DNA from: Enterobacter chengduensis
GTDB taxonomy: Bacteria > Pseudomonadota > Gammaproteobacteria > Enterobacterales > Enterobacteriaceae
Reading direction: 5' to 3'
DNA length: 64,000 nt
Assembly (NCBI RefSeq): GCF_001984825.2
Contig: NZ_CP043318.1
Span: 1,302,001 to 1,366,000 of the forward strand
The notes beneath the pieces were generated by a model. The model was not told the DNA's origin, did not search any database, and saw nothing but the letters and a program-made list of their open reading frames with translations. This document shows, piece after piece, positions 1 to 9,782 of this stretch. Made by a program: the position numbers and the translations under genes. The stretch's first letter is position 1. Every line of letters begins with the position of its first letter.

Positions 1-514
1 CCAGGTTAATGCGCGCGGTTTCGACGGCCGCTTTCGCTGCCACTACGGCCGCGTTAGCCTGCTGTGCATCTGCCAGGGCGGTATCGTAATCCTGTTGGCT
101 GATGTACTTAGTACCGAGCAGTTTCTGGTAGCGGTTCAGCGTCAGCTGGGCGATTTTGGCTGCGGCTTGCGCCTTCGCCAGGTCGCCTTTCGCACTTTCA
201 TAAGATGCCTGATAGGTTGCTGGATCAATCTGATACAGAGACTCACCGGCCTTCACATCACCGCCTTCGGTGAAGTTACGCTTCAGGATAATGCCGCTAA
301 CCTGAGGACGTACTTCCGCAATACGGTAAGCATTTGTCCGGCCTGGTAATTCGGTGGTGATTTGTAGAGGTTCAGATTTGAGCGTCACGACGCCTACTTC
401 TGGCGCCTGCTGAGCTCCTTGTTGAGCCGGTTTGTCGTCACATCCTGTTAGCGCTAAGCTGCCTGAGAGCATCAGAACGACCGCCAGAGGCGTTAACCCT
501 CTGTTTTTGTTCAT
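1..514 (-). CDS. acrA: AcrA, periplasmic adaptor of the AcrAB-TolC efflux pump (partial)
   Basis: Membrane fusion protein that links the inner-membrane RND pump AcrB to TolC for multidrug export. Only the first 171 residues are present; the gene runs off the left edge. The start at 514 gives MNKNRGLTPL, a hydrophobic signal segment, and the lipobox LALTGC, so Cys25 is expected to be lipidated. The biotinyl-lipoyl-like part (IAEVRPQVSGIILKRNFTEG) and the start of the alpha-helical hairpin rich in Ala and Gln follow. It is divergent from acrR, with a 140-base shared regulatory region. acrB is expected beyond the window edge but cannot be seen. Confidence 0.97.
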   Translation of the reverse strand, partial: MNKNRGLTPLAVVLMLSGSLALTGCDDKPAQQGAQQAPEVGVVTLKSEPLQITTELPGRTNAYRIAEVRPQVSGIILKRNFTEGGDVKAGESLYQIDPATYQASYESAKGDLAKAQAAAKIAQLTLNRYQKLLGTKYISQQDYDTALADAQQANAAVVAAKAAVETARINL

Positions 515-602
515 ATGTAAACCTCGAGTGTCCGATTTCAAATTGATCAAGGGTCCTGAGTCTAAAACCCATTGCTGCGTTTATATTATCGTCATGCTAT
601 GG

Positions 603-626
603 TACATACATTCACAAATGTATGTA
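603..626. promoter_or_regulatory. AcrR operator between acrA and acrR
   Basis: A 24-base near-perfect inverted repeat has arms TACATACATT and AATGTATGTA. As far as I recall the E. coli AcrR operator, this matches it exactly in reverse-complement orientation. It lies 29 bases upstream of acrR and 89 bases upstream of acrA, so AcrR bound here could repress both divergent genes. Confidence 0.9.
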
Positions 627-654
627 AATCTGACTCCTGTAAATTCACCCACCT

Positions 655-1308
655 ATGGCACGAAAAACTAAACAACAAGCGCTTGAAACCCGACAACACA
701 TACTTGATGTGGCAATACGTTTGTTCTCGCAGCAGGGTGTTTCTTCTACCTCGCTGGCACAAATTGCTCAGGCTGCCGGTGTGACGCGGGGCGCGATTTA
801 CTGGCATTTTAAGGACAAGTCAGATCTGTTCAGCGAAATCTGGGAGCTTTCAGAGTCCAGCATTAGCGATCTCGAGAGTGAGTATCGGGCAAAATTCCCT
901 GACGATCCACTCTCAGTATTAAGAGAAATATTAGTATATATCCTTGAAGCGACGGTAGTTGAAGAACGTCGCAGATTAATGATGGAAATTATTTATCATA
1001 AATGCGAGTTCGTGGGCGAAATGGCGGTGGTGCAGCAGGCGCAACGCAGCCTCAGCCTGGAAAGCTATGACCGTATCGAACAGAACCTCAATCAGTGCAT
1101 GCAGGCCAAACTGCTCCCGGCCAACCTCATGACCCGTCGGGCGGCAATCCTGATGCGCAGCTACATTTCAGGCCTGATGGAAAACTGGCTTTTCGCGCCA
1201 CAATCCTTTGATCTCAAAGAAGAAGCCCGCAGCTACGTGGCGATTTTACTGGAGATGCTGCAGCTCTGCCCCACGCTGCGCAACGACGCGCCTTCGCTAA
1301 CGGCCTGA
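655..1308 (+). CDS. acrR: AcrR, TetR-family repressor of acrAB
   Basis: Local repressor of the acrAB efflux operon and of itself; drug binding in the C-terminal pocket releases it from DNA. At 217 residues it is close to the usual 215. The N-terminal TetR helix-turn-helix is clear at about residues 10-56 ([19 protein letters not shown], then [20 protein letters not shown] with FKDKSDLF). The C-terminal part is helical and ligand-binding. ATG at 655 fits the family start ([10 protein letters not shown]). The ORF is intact, with no nonsense or frameshift of the kind that derepresses acrAB in resistant isolates. It is divergent from acrA across the AcrR operator. Confidence 0.97.
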   Translation: MARKTKQQALETRQHILDVAIRLFSQQGVSSTSLAQIAQAAGVTRGAIYWHFKDKSDLFSEIWELSESSISDLESEYRAKFPDDPLSVLREILVYILEATVVEERRRLMMEIIYHKCEFVGEMAVVQQAQRSLSLESYDRIEQNLNQCMQAKLLPANLMTRRAAILMRSYISGLMENWLFAPQSFDLKEEARSYVAILLEMLQLCPTLRNDAPSLTA

Positions 1309-1421
1309 TCCCTCTCCAGGATTTATCTCAGAGGGTAACGTTCGCGCTATTCTGCTTTCGGCGAGCGTGATATTCTTCACGCCGGACTATTTTCGGTCAT
1401 CTTCTGACATCATTCACAACT

Positions 1422-4400
1422 ATGCTGCCCATCAATCGCTCGCAACATCCTGTTTTTGCATTGCTCCTTGCGATGCTGTTTTTCTTCGCCACGGCGCCGC
1501 TGACCTGGGCCCGCGCCGATAACAGCAATGATATTCCCTCGCGCGCCGATGTTCAGTCGCAGCTCGACTCGCTGAACAAGCAAAAAGAGCTCTCGCCTCA
1601 GGAGAAACTCACCCAGCAGGATCTGACGGAAACGCTGGAAACGCTGGATAAAATTGAACGCGTCAAAGCTGAAACCACCCAGCTTCGCCAGAAGGTGGCG
1701 CAGGCTCCTGAAAACATGCGTAAAGCGACGGAATCGCTGAATGCCCTGAGTGACGTTGATAACGACGACGAAACGCGCAAAACGCTCGCCACGCTCTCCT
1801 TACGCCAGCTTGAGTCGCGCGTCGCACAACTGCTCGACGACCTGCAAACGGCGCAGTCCGATCTCGCCACCTATAACAGCCAGCTTGTCTCTCTGCAGAC
1901 CCAGCCCGAGCGCGTGCAAAACGCGATGTACGCCGCGTCTCAGCAGCTGCAGCAGATCCGCAACCGCCTCAACGGCACAACGGTAGGAGAGGGAACGCTA
2001 CGTCCGACGCAGCAAACCCTGCTGCTGGTTCAGCAGACCTTGCTCAACGCGCAGATTGATCAGCAGCGTAAAAGCCTGGAAGGGAATACGGTGCTGCAGG
2101 ATACGCTGCAGAAGCAGCGTGATTACGTCACCGCGAACATTAACCGTCTGGAACACCAGCTTCAGCTGCTGCAGGAAGCGGTCAACAGCAAGCGTCTGAC
2201 GCTAACGGAAAAAACCGCCCAGGAAGCCGTATCCCCTGACGAAACCGCCCGCATTCAGGCCAATCCGCTGGTGAAGCAGGAGCTTGAGGCCAACCACCAG
2301 CTTAGCCAGCGCCTGATACTGGCGACGGAAAACGGCAACTCGCTGGTTCAGCAAAATATCAAAGTGAAGAACTGGCTGGATCGCGCGCTGCAGGCGGAGC
2401 GCAACATCAAAGAGCAGATCGCGGTCCTGAAAGGCAGCCTCCTGCTGTCGCGTATTCTCTACCAGCAGCAGCAGACGCTCCCGTCCGCCGACGAGCTGGA
2501 GGACATGACCAACCGCATTGCGGATTTACGTCTGGAACAGTTTGACGTCAACCAGCAGCGCGATGCCCTTTTCCAGAGCGATACCTTTGTCGCCAAAATT
2601 GAGGAAGGGCATTCCAGCGACGTGAATCCGGAAGTGCACGAAGCGCTGCTCCAGGTTGTCGATATGCGTCGCGAGCTGCTGGACCAGCTCAACAAACAGC
2701 TGGGTAACCAGCTGATGATGGCCATCAACCTGCAGATCAACCAGCAGCAGCTGGTGAGCGTCTCGAAAAGCCTGCAGGAGATCCTGACCCAGCAGATTTT
2801 CTGGGTGAACAGCAACAAGCCGATGGACTGGGACTGGATTAAATCCTTCCCTGAGACGCTGAAAACGCAGATCAAGAGCATGAAAATTACCGTGAACTGG
2901 GAGAAAGCCTGGCCTGCGGTAATGATTGCTTTGCTGGCCGGTTTACCGCTGCTGCTCATTGCGGGGCTGATTCGCTGGCGCCTGAAATGGCTTAAACAGT
3001 ACCAGGCGAAGCTGGCCTCCGAAGTGGGTCAGCTGCGCAACGACAGCCAGCTCCATACGCCAAAAGCGATTCTGATCGACCTGATTCGCGCCCTGCCGGT
3101 GTGCCTGATTATTCTGGCCGTGGGCCTGATTCTGCTCACCATGCAGCTCAACGTCAGCGATCTGCTGTGGGCGTTCAGCAAAAAACTGGCAGTGTTCTGG
3201 CTGGTGTTTGGCCTGTGCTGGAAGGTGCTGGAAAAAGACGGCGTGGCGGTGCGTCATTTCAACATGCCTGCGCAACTGACCAGCCACTGGCGTCGTCAGA
3301 TTGTGCGCATCAGCCTGGCGCTGCTGCCGCTGCACTTCTGGTCGGTTGTCTCCGAGCTTTCCCCGCTGCATCTGATGGATGACGTGCTGGGCCAACTGGT
3401 CATCCTGCTGAACCTGCTGCTGATTGCTATCCTGATGTGGCCGATGTGCCGCGACAGCTGGCGTGATAAAGAGTCCCACAATATTCGCCTGGCCACCGTG
3501 ACGGTGCTGGCGATCATTCCGCTGGCGCTGATGGTGCTGACGGCAACGGGCTACTTCTATACCACGCTGCGCCTGTCCGGGCGCTGGATTGAAACGGTCT
3601 ATCTGGTGATCGTCTGGAACCTGCTCTATCAGACCGTGCTGCGCGGCCTGAGCGTGGCGGCCCGCCGTATTGCCTATCGCCGCGCCATCGCGCGTCGTCA
3701 GCATCAGGTGAAAGAGGGGGCCGAGGGCGCGGAGCCGCAGGAAGAGCCGACCATCGCGCTGGAACAGGTTAACCAGCAGACGCTGCGCATCACCATGCTG
3801 GTGATGATCGCCCTGTTTGCCGTGATGTTCTGGGCTATCTGGTCCGATCTTATTACCGTTTTCGCCTATCTCGACAGTATTACGCTCTGGCAATACAACG
3901 GAACCGAAGCGGGCGCGGCGGTCATGAAAAGCGTGACCATGGGCAGCCTGCTGTTTGCGCTGGTGTCGTCGGTGGTGGCCTGGGCGCTGATTCGCAACCT
4001 GCCGGGCCTGCTTGAAGTGCTGCTCCTGTCGCGTCTGAATCTTCGCCAGGGGGCGTCGTACGCCATTACCACGATCCTTAACTACGTCATCATTATTGTT
4101 GGGGCGATGACGGTATTCGGTTCGCTGGGCGTCTCGTGGGATAAACTGCAGTGGCTGGCGGCGGCCCTGTCGGTCGGTCTGGGTTTTGGCCTGCAGGAGA
4201 TCTTCGGTAACTTCGTTTCCGGCCTGATCATCCTGTTCGAACGCCCGGTGCGTATCGGCGATACCGTTACCATCGGCACGTTCTCGGGAACGGTCAGCAA
4301 GATCCGCATTCGTGCCACCACGATTACCGATTTCGATCGCAAAGAGGTGATCATCCCGAACAAGGCGTTCGTGACCGAGCGTCTGATCAACTGGTCGCTT

Positions 4401-4778
4401 TCCGACACGGTGACGCGCGTGGTGATCCGCCTGGGCGTAGCCTATGGATCGGATCTGGATAAGGTGAAAGAGGTGCTGCTCAAGGCGGCGTCTGAGCATC
4501 CGAAAGTGATGCACGATCCGGCTCCGGCGGTCTTCTTCACCACCTTTGGCGCGAGCACGCTGGATCACGAGCTGCGTTTATACGTGCGCGAGCTGCGCGA
4601 CCGCAGCTACACGGTGGATGAGCTGAACCGCTCTATCGATCGCCTGTGTCGTGAAAACGATATCAATATCGCCTTCAACCAGCTTGAGGTTCACCTGCGC
4701 AACGAGAAAGGTGATGAGCATACGGAAGTGAAGCGCGAGATTAAGGGTGATGACCCTCACCCTAACCCTCTCCCTTGA
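1422..4778 (+). CDS. mscK: MscK (KefA), potassium-dependent mechanosensitive channel
   Basis: Large inner-membrane mechanosensitive channel of the MscS superfamily. It opens under membrane tension and is modulated by external K+. At 1118 residues it is near the E. coli length of 1120. The order is: signal peptide (to about residue 30), long periplasmic coiled-coil region rich in Gln and Leu (about 35-490), multiple membrane segments (about 500-880), then an MscS core with LSVGLGFGLQEIFGNFVSG and the beta domain (PVRIGDTVTIG, IPNKAFV). The C-terminus is odd: after the conserved KGDD the last residues are PHPNPLP, encoded by a palindromic repeat that also supplies the TGA stop. E. coli MscK has a different tail here. 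The gene is convergent with rsmS. Confidence 0.97.
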   Translation: MLPINRSQHPVFALLLAMLFFFATAPLTWARADNSNDIPSRADVQSQLDSLNKQKELSPQEKLTQQDLTETLETLDKIERVKAETTQLRQKVAQAPENMRKATESLNALSDVDNDDETRKTLATLSLRQLESRVAQLLDDLQTAQSDLATYNSQLVSLQTQPERVQNAMYAASQQLQQIRNRLNGTTVGEGTLRPTQQTLLLVQQTLLNAQIDQQRKSLEGNTVLQDTLQKQRDYVTANINRLEHQLQLLQEAVNSKRLTLTEKTAQEAVSPDETARIQANPLVKQELEANHQLSQRLILATENGNSLVQQNIKVKNWLDRALQAERNIKEQIAVLKGSLLLSRILYQQQQTLPSADELEDMTNRIADLRLEQFDVNQQRDALFQSDTFVAKIEEGHSSDVNPEVHEALLQVVDMRRELLDQLNKQLGNQLMMAINLQINQQQLVSVSKSLQEILTQQIFWVNSNKPMDWDWIKSFPETLKTQIKSMKITVNWEKAWPAVMIALLAGLPLLLIAGLIRWRLKWLKQYQAKLASEVGQLRNDSQLHTPKAILIDLIRALPVCLIILAVGLILLTMQLNVSDLLWAFSKKLAVFWLVFGLCWKVLEKDGVAVRHFNMPAQLTSHWRRQIVRISLALLPLHFWSVVSELSPLHLMDDVLGQLVILLNLLLIAILMWPMCRDSWRDKESHNIRLATVTVLAIIPLALMVLTATGYFYTTLRLSGRWIETVYLVIVWNLLYQTVLRGLSVAARRIAYRRAIARRQHQVKEGAEGAEPQEEPTIALEQVNQQTLRITMLVMIALFAVMFWAIWSDLITVFAYLDSITLWQYNGTEAGAAVMKSVTMGSLLFALVSSVVAWALIRNLPGLLEVLLLSRLNLRQGASYAITTILNYVIIIVGAMTVFGSLGVSWDKLQWLAAALSVGLGFGLQEIFGNFVSGLIILFERPVRIGDTVTIGTFSGTVSKIRIRATTITDFDRKEVIIPNKAFVTERLINWSLSDTVTRVVIRLGVAYGSDLDKVKEVLLKAASEHPKVMHDPAPAVFFTTFGASTLDHELRLYVRELRDRSYTVDELNRSIDRLCRENDINIAFNQLEVHLRNEKGDEHTEVKREIKGDDPHPNPLP

Positions 4779-4853
4779 AGGGAGAGGGAATAATCTGGTG
4801 CGGTCTGCTTTTGCTTTTACCCTCTCCCCTCAGGGGAGAGGGCAGGGTGAGGG
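4754..4853. repeat. Paired palindromic repeat (locus 1), overlapping the 3' ends of mscK and rsmS
   Basis: Two inverted units are present. The first (4754-4788) reads CCCTCACCCTAACCCTCTCC followed by a hairpin closing in GGGAGAGGG. The second (4820-4853) reads CCCTCTCCCC, a short loop, GGGGAGAGGG, then CAGGGTGAGGG. They face each other across about 31 bases, like a bacterial interspersed mosaic element. Both flanking genes read into it: mscK stops inside unit 1, and rsmS reads through unit 2 and stops just beyond it. The sequence differs from canonical REP (GCCGGATG...) and from ERIC. Confidence 0.9.
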
Positions 4854-4990
4854 GGAAGTTTCCCCTCAAAATCCCGCCGCACAATCTCCAGCGCCTTCAG
4901 CACCGTCTCCGTCGGGATCTCATGATTCTCCAGCAGCATAATCAAATCGACGGCCAGCTTGACCTCATCGGGTGCATTTTCCAGTGACAT
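4817..4990 (-). CDS. rsmS: RsmS (YbaM), small pleiotropic regulatory protein
   Basis: A 57-residue ORF starts with [20 protein letters not shown] and matches the E. coli YbaM/RsmS family from the first residue through IVRRDFE. In soft-rot enterobacteria RsmS influences virulence and secondary metabolism; in E. coli its role is poorly defined. The family tail (YEKKLTRDDEAEK in E. coli) is replaced here by [15 protein letters not shown], which is the translation of the palindromic repeat, and the stop TAA lies just past the repeat. It is just downstream of priC (14-base gap) in the same direction, so probably cotranscribed. Whether the altered tail is functional is unknown. Confidence 0.9.
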   Translation of the reverse strand: MSLENAPDEVKLAVDLIMLLENHEIPTETVLKALEIVRRDFEGKLPPHPALSPEGRG

Positions 4991-5004
4991 GGGTGTGGCT
5001 CCTG

Positions 5005-5532
5005 TTAGCGGGTCAAACGTTCAATGACGCGTTCAATCTCGTCCAGCGCCTGACGGCAGCGGACGATGCGTCCTTCCAGCGCGCTAATCTCGCGCATCAG
5101 TAATTGCTGTTCTTCCAGCGTTTCGCTGTTGTTCAGCCGCACTTCGCGCTCGCGCTTCATCTCAAACAGTCGGCGCTCAAACTCCTGGTTCTCCAGCCGC
5201 TTGCGCTGCCATTTGCCGAGCCCCGGCGAGGCGCTGTCCCAGGCGCGCAGCGGCCAGGCGGCGATTTCGCGATGCAGGGCGATGATCTGCTCGGTGAGAT
5301 GCTCTGCAAGCCACGCCACCTGTTCCTGCTGTTTATTCTCAACCGCATGGCTAAGCTCGTCGAGGTTGGTCTGCGCTTCGGCAAGGTAATCCTGAAATAC
5401 GGTGCTGCGGGTGCGAAAAAGCTGCCGGTCAAAGCGCGGTTTCAGCGTGGCGTGCCCCATCAGCGGCGTGGCCTGCGCCCGCAGAGCAATCAGCTGATTT
5501 TGCAGCTTCTCAAGAAGCAGTGCTGTTTTCAA
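5005..5532 (-). CDS. priC: PriC, primosomal replication protein N''
   Basis: Restart primosome protein that recognises stalled forks with leading-strand gaps and loads DnaB via SSB. At 175 residues it has the family size and is predominantly helical and basic, with the typical start [20 protein letters not shown] and a C-terminal helix ending [11 protein letters not shown]. It is transcribed divergently from ybaN and precedes rsmS, as in E. coli. Confidence 0.95.
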   Translation of the reverse strand: MKTALLLEKLQNQLIALRAQATPLMGHATLKPRFDRQLFRTRSTVFQDYLAEAQTNLDELSHAVENKQQEQVAWLAEHLTEQIIALHREIAAWPLRAWDSASPGLGKWQRKRLENQEFERRLFEMKREREVRLNNSETLEEQQLLMREISALEGRIVRCRQALDEIERVIERLTR

Positions 5533-5582
5533 GACGCTCTCCAGTGGTAAAGTAGCCGTTCAGTTTGATAACGATTCGCATT

Positions 5583-5960
5583 ATGCAGCGTACTATTTTA
5601 ATCATCATTGGCTGGCTGGCGGTAGTGCTTGGCACGCTGGGCGTGGTTTTGCCCCTGCTGCCGACCACGCCGTTTATCCTGCTGGCGGCCTGGTGCTTCG
5701 CCCGCTCGTCACCGCGCTTTCACCACTGGCTGCTCTATCGCTCATGGTTTGGCGGCTATCTGCGGCACTGGCAACAGCACCGGGCCATGCCGCCCGGGGC
5801 GAAGCCGCGCGCGATCGCGGTGATCCTCATCACCTTCGCCATTTCATTATGGCTGGTGAAAATGATGTGGGTGCGGATCCTGCTGCTGGTCATCCTGACC
5901 TGCCTGCTTATCTTCATGTGGCGGATCCCCGTGGTTGATGAAAAGCAACAAAAGCACTGA
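5583..5960 (+). CDS. ybaN: YbaN, DUF454 inner-membrane protein
   Basis: A 125-residue membrane protein of the DUF454 family starting [20 protein letters not shown]. It has hydrophobic segments at about 5-40 and 80-115 and the conserved [22 protein letters not shown] motif. I chose ATG 5583 over an upstream TTG because it matches the family start and length. Function is unknown. It lies between the divergent priC and apt. Confidence 0.93.
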   Translation: MQRTILIIIGWLAVVLGTLGVVLPLLPTTPFILLAAWCFARSSPRFHHWLLYRSWFGGYLRHWQQHRAMPPGAKPRAIAVILITFAISLWLVKMMWVRILLLVILTCLLIFMWRIPVVDEKQQKH

Positions 5961-6112
5961 AGCCTTATCATGGCTGTTGCAATTATTGCGTACAGCCAGT
6001 AAATTCGACCGTTTTCGAGCACAGGCGCGCCCGGTTAAAGGTTAAACAATTGTTGCCTTTACCCACTACGTTGCGCGCCGTGAGTAACACTGTTTCATTT
6101 AGGCACAAACCG

Positions 6113-6664
6113 ATGACCGCAACTGCACAGCAGCTTGAATATCTGAAAAACAGCATCAAAAGCATCCAGGACTATCCAAAGCCTGGCATTCTTTTCCGTG
6201 ATGTCACCAGCTTGCTGGAAGACCCGAAAGCGTACGCGCTCAGCATTGAACTGCTGGTCGAGCGTTATAAAAACGCCGGGATCACCAAAGTAGTAGGTAC
6301 CGAAGCCCGTGGCTTCCTGTTCGGCGCACCGGTTGCGCTGGCGATGGGCGTGGGTTTTGTGCCGGTGCGTAAGCCGCGCAAGCTGCCGCGCGAAACCATC
6401 GCAGAAAGCTACGAGCTGGAGTACGGCACCGATCGGCTTGAGATCCACGTTGACGCGATCAAGCCTGGCGACAAAGTGCTGGTGGTGGACGATCTGCTGG
6501 CGACCGGCGGCACCATTGAAGCGACCGTGAAGCTGATCCGCCGTCTGGGTGGGGAAGTGACCGACGCGGCCTTCATCATCAACCTGTTCGATCTCGGCGG
6601 TGAACAGCGTCTGGAAAAACAGGGCATCACCAGCTACAGCCTGGTGCCTTTCCCGGGTCATTAA
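6113..6664 (+). CDS. apt: Adenine phosphoribosyltransferase
   Basis: Cytosolic purine salvage enzyme: adenine + PRPP to AMP + PPi. The 183-residue protein begins [20 protein letters not shown]. The PRPP-binding loop is [16 protein letters not shown], and the adenine-side region includes [17 protein letters not shown] 6113 fits the family; an in-frame extension to 6050 is not needed. It precedes dnaX as in E. coli. Confidence 0.97.
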   Translation: MTATAQQLEYLKNSIKSIQDYPKPGILFRDVTSLLEDPKAYALSIELLVERYKNAGITKVVGTEARGFLFGAPVALAMGVGFVPVRKPRKLPRETIAESYELEYGTDRLEIHVDAIKPGDKVLVVDDLLATGGTIEATVKLIRRLGGEVTDAAFIINLFDLGGEQRLEKQGITSYSLVPFPGH

Positions 6665-6751
6665 TCCCGGTTTCACAACCTCGCTCAATGGGTGAGGTTG
6701 TGATAGCATTCCCCTCCATAAATTCACCTTCCAGCGTTGCAGAGCCTGCCC

Positions 6752-8680
6752 ATGAGTTATCAGGTGTTAGCCCGTAAATGGCGACCACAAACCTTTGCTG
6801 ACGTTGTCGGTCAGGAACATGTGCTGACGGCCCTGGCGAACGGCTTGTCGCTAGGTCGCATCCATCACGCCTATCTTTTCTCCGGCACCCGCGGCGTCGG
6901 CAAGACCTCTATTGCCCGTTTGCTGGCAAAAGGCCTCAACTGCGAAACCGGGATCACCGCCACGCCGTGCGGCGTGTGCGATAACTGCCGGGAGATCGAG
7001 CAGGGGCGTTTTGTCGATCTGATCGAGATCGACGCCGCCTCGCGCACCAAAGTGGAAGATACCCGCGATCTGCTCGACAACGTGCAGTACGCCCCGGCGC
7101 GTGGCCGCTTCAAGGTCTACCTGATCGATGAAGTGCACATGCTGTCGCGCCACAGCTTCAACGCCCTGCTGAAAACGCTGGAAGAGCCGCCCGCGCACGT
7201 GAAGTTCCTGCTGGCGACCACCGATCCGCAAAAGCTGCCGGTCACCATTTTGTCACGCTGCCTGCAGTTCCATCTGAAGGCGCTGGATGTCGAACAGATC
7301 CGCGCGCAGCTTGAGCACATTCTTGATGAAGAGAAGATTGTCCACGAACCGCGCGCCCTGCAGCTGCTGGCCCGCGCGGCGGACGGCAGCCTGCGCGATG
7401 CGCTAAGCCTGACCGACCAGGCGATTGCCAGCGGTGACGGCAAGCTCTCCACCGAGGCGGTCAGCACCATGCTCGGCACGCTGGATGACGATCAGGCGCT
7501 GTCGCTTATCGAAGCGATGATTGCCGCTAACGGCGAACGCGTGATGTCGCAGGTGAACGCGGCCGCTGCCCGCGGTATTGAGTGGGAAGGGCTGCTGGTT
7601 GAGATGCTCAGCCTGCTGCACCGCGTGGCGATGCTCCAGCTTTCTCCGTCGGCGATTGGCGCGGATATGGCCGCCATTGAACAGCGGATGCGTGAACTTG
7701 CCCGCACCGTGCCGCCTGCCGACGTGCAGCTTTATTACCAGACGCTGCTGATTGGCCGCAAAGAGCTGCCGTTTGCGCCGGATCCGCGAATGGGCGTAGA
7801 AATGACGCTGCTGCGCGCGCTGGCGTTCCACCCGCGCATGCCGCTGCCGGAGCCGGAAGTGCCGCGCCAGTCATTTGCCCCGGTCGCCCCGACGGCGGTG
7901 ATGTCGCCGCAGCAGGTGCCTCAGCAGCCGACGCCGCCACCGCAGCAGAACGTGCCGCTGTCGGATGCCACCAGTTCGGTGCTTGCCGCGCGCAGCCAGC
8001 TGCAGCGTGCGCAGGGAGTAACCAAACCAAAAAAGAGTGAACCGGCAGCGCCAGGAAGAGCGCGGCCGGTGAACAACGCCGCGCTTGAACGACTGGCCTC
8101 GGTAACGGAGCGCGTGCAGTCGCGTCCGGCACCGTCCGCGCTCGAGCAGAAAGCCCCGGTGAAAGAAGAGGCTTACCGCTGGAAGGCGACCACCGTTGTC
8201 GACACGGTGAAGGAAGAGGTCGCCACGCCGAAAGCGCTGAAAAAGGCGCTGGAGCATGAGAAAACGCCGGAGCTTTCCGCAAAGCTTGCCGAAGAGTCCA
8301 TTGCGCGCGACGCCTGGGCCGCCGAGGTCAGCAAACTCCAGCTGCCGAAGCTGGTTGAGCAGGTTGCGCTGAACGCCTGGAAAGAGCAGGACGGCAATCA
8401 GGTGCGTCTGCACCTGCGCCCGGGTCAACGGCACCTTAATTCCCCTGGCGCGCAAAAGGTGCTGGCCGAGGCGCTCGCCGCTTTACAGGGTGCGCCGGTT
8501 GAATTGACTATCATTGAAGATGATAATCCGGCAGTGAAAACGCCGCTCGAGTGGCGCCAGGCCATTTATGAAGAGAAGCTCGCGCAGGCGCGCGAGGCGA
8601 TTATTGCGGATAACAACATCCAGACCCTGCGCCGGTTCTTCGACGCCGACCTGGATGAAGAGAGTATTCGCCCCATTTGA
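6752..8680 (+). CDS. dnaX: DNA polymerase III tau subunit (gamma by frameshift)
   Basis: Clamp-loader subunit of the replicase. Full-length tau is 642 residues: AAA+ domain (Walker A GTRGVGKT, zinc-binding Cys cluster CGVCDNC, Walker B VYLIDEVHM, sensor ATTDPQKLP), a Pro/Gln-rich linker (about 380-420), then the DnaB- and alpha-binding domains IV and V ending FFDADLDEESIRPI. The ATG at 6752 gives the canonical MSYQVLARKW; an upstream TTG is discarded. A -1 frameshift signal at 8029 would yield a gamma form of about 429 residues. It is followed by ybaB and recR, probably in one transcript. Confidence 0.98.
   Translation: MSYQVLARKWRPQTFADVVGQEHVLTALANGLSLGRIHHAYLFSGTRGVGKTSIARLLAKGLNCETGITATPCGVCDNCREIEQGRFVDLIEIDAASRTKVEDTRDLLDNVQYAPARGRFKVYLIDEVHMLSRHSFNALLKTLEEPPAHVKFLLATTDPQKLPVTILSRCLQFHLKALDVEQIRAQLEHILDEEKIVHEPRALQLLARAADGSLRDALSLTDQAIASGDGKLSTEAVSTMLGTLDDDQALSLIEAMIAANGERVMSQVNAAAARGIEWEGLLVEMLSLLHRVAMLQLSPSAIGADMAAIEQRMRELARTVPPADVQLYYQTLLIGRKELPFAPDPRMGVEMTLLRALAFHPRMPLPEPEVPRQSFAPVAPTAVMSPQQVPQQPTPPPQQNVPLSDATSSVLAARSQLQRAQGVTKPKKSEPAAPGRARPVNNAALERLASVTERVQSRPAPSALEQKAPVKEEAYRWKATTVVDTVKEEVATPKALKKALEHEKTPELSAKLAEESIARDAWAAEVSKLQLPKLVEQVALNAWKEQDGNQVRLHLRPGQRHLNSPGAQKVLAEALAALQGAPVELTIIEDDNPAVKTPLEWRQAIYEEKLAQAREAIIADNNIQTLRRFFDADLDEESIRPI
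8013..8070 (+). other. dnaX: Programmed -1 ribosomal frameshift signal in dnaX
   Basis: All three E. coli elements are present: an internal Shine-Dalgarno-like AGGGAG (8013-8018), the heptamer A AAA AAG in the correct frame (8029-8035), and a downstream stem-loop with arms ACCGGCAGCGC (8041-8051) and GCGCGGCCGGT (8060-8070), which pair with one mismatch. After slipping, ribosomes read GAG and then TGA (8038-8040), ending gamma with one extra Glu. Confidence 0.93.
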
Positions 8681-8692
8681 TCGTGAGTCTGA

Positions 8693-9066
<374 letters not shown>

Positions 9067-9067
<1 letters not shown>

Positions 9068-9672
9068 TGCAAACCAGTCCGCTGCTCACGCAGTTAATGG
9101 AAGCGTTGCGCTGCCTGCCGGGCGTTGGCCCGAAGTCGGCGCAGCGCATGGCGTTTACGCTATTGCAGCGCGACCGCAGCGGCGGGATGCGCCTGGCGCA
9201 GGCTTTGACCCGCGCCATGTCGGAAATTGGTCACTGTGCGGATTGCCGCACCTTTACCGAGCAGGACGTGTGCAACATCTGTACGAACCCGCGTCGTCAG
9301 GAGAACGGCCAGATTTGCGTGGTGGAGAGTCCGGCGGATATCTACGCCATCGAACAAACCGGGCAGTTTTCCGGCCGCTACTTCGTGCTGATGGGGCATC
9401 TCTCCCCGCTGGACGGTATTGGCCCGGATGATATCGGTCTTGACCGCCTTGAACAGCGTCTTGAGTCCGAAACCATCAAGGAGGTGATCCTCGCCACCAA
9501 CCCCACGGTGGAAGGGGAGGCAACCGCCAACTACATCGCCGAGCTGTGCGCGCAGTACGGCGTTGATGCCAGCCGCATCGCCCACGGCGTGCCGGTCGGC
9601 GGCGAGCTGGAAATGGTCGACGGCACCACGCTGTCGCACTCTCTGGCCGGACGTCACAAGATTATTTTCTGA
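9067..9672 (+). CDS. recR: RecR, recombination mediator
   Basis: Acts with RecF and RecO to load RecA on SSB-coated gaps. The 201-residue protein has a helix-hairpin-helix ([14 protein letters not shown]), a four-Cys zinc finger ([16 protein letters not shown]) and a Toprim domain ([14 protein letters not shown]). The start overlaps the ybaB stop. A hairpin follows at 9678-9701. Confidence 0.97.
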
Positions 9673-9677
9673 CCAAA

Positions 9678-9701
9678 CGGAGGCTGCGCGCGCGGCCTCC
9701 G
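9678..9701 (+). terminator. Candidate hairpin terminator after recR
   Basis: Arms CGGAGGC (9678-9684) and GCCTCCG (9695-9701) lie 6 bases after the recR stop. No strong T-run follows, and the 3' arm merges with the -35 of the htpG promoter. Confidence 0.5.
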
Positions 9702-9730
9702 CTTGAAAATTTCCCCCCTTATCCCCATCT
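9702..9730 (+). promoter_or_regulatory. Sigma-32 heat-shock promoter of htpG
   Basis: CTTGAAA (9702-9708) and CCCCATCT (9723-9730) are separated by 14 bases, matching the sigma-32 consensus and the known htpG promoter of E. coli. It lies about 50 bases upstream of the htpG start. Confidence 0.9.
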
Positions 9731-9782
9731 CTCACTCAACGTTTTACAACCCCATTAAATGGCATTGTTGAGGTCGACTTAG

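Noticed and set aside
2943..4568. A 541-residue open frame antisense to mscK.
   Set aside because: It is the reverse of a GC-rich, strongly biased gene; the product is low-complexity (His, Gln, Arg) with no ribosome site or domain. mscK is certain.
4747..4987. Small plus-strand ORFs through the repeat pair after mscK.
   Set aside because: Translations of the palindromic repeat and antisense to rsmS; no ribosome site.
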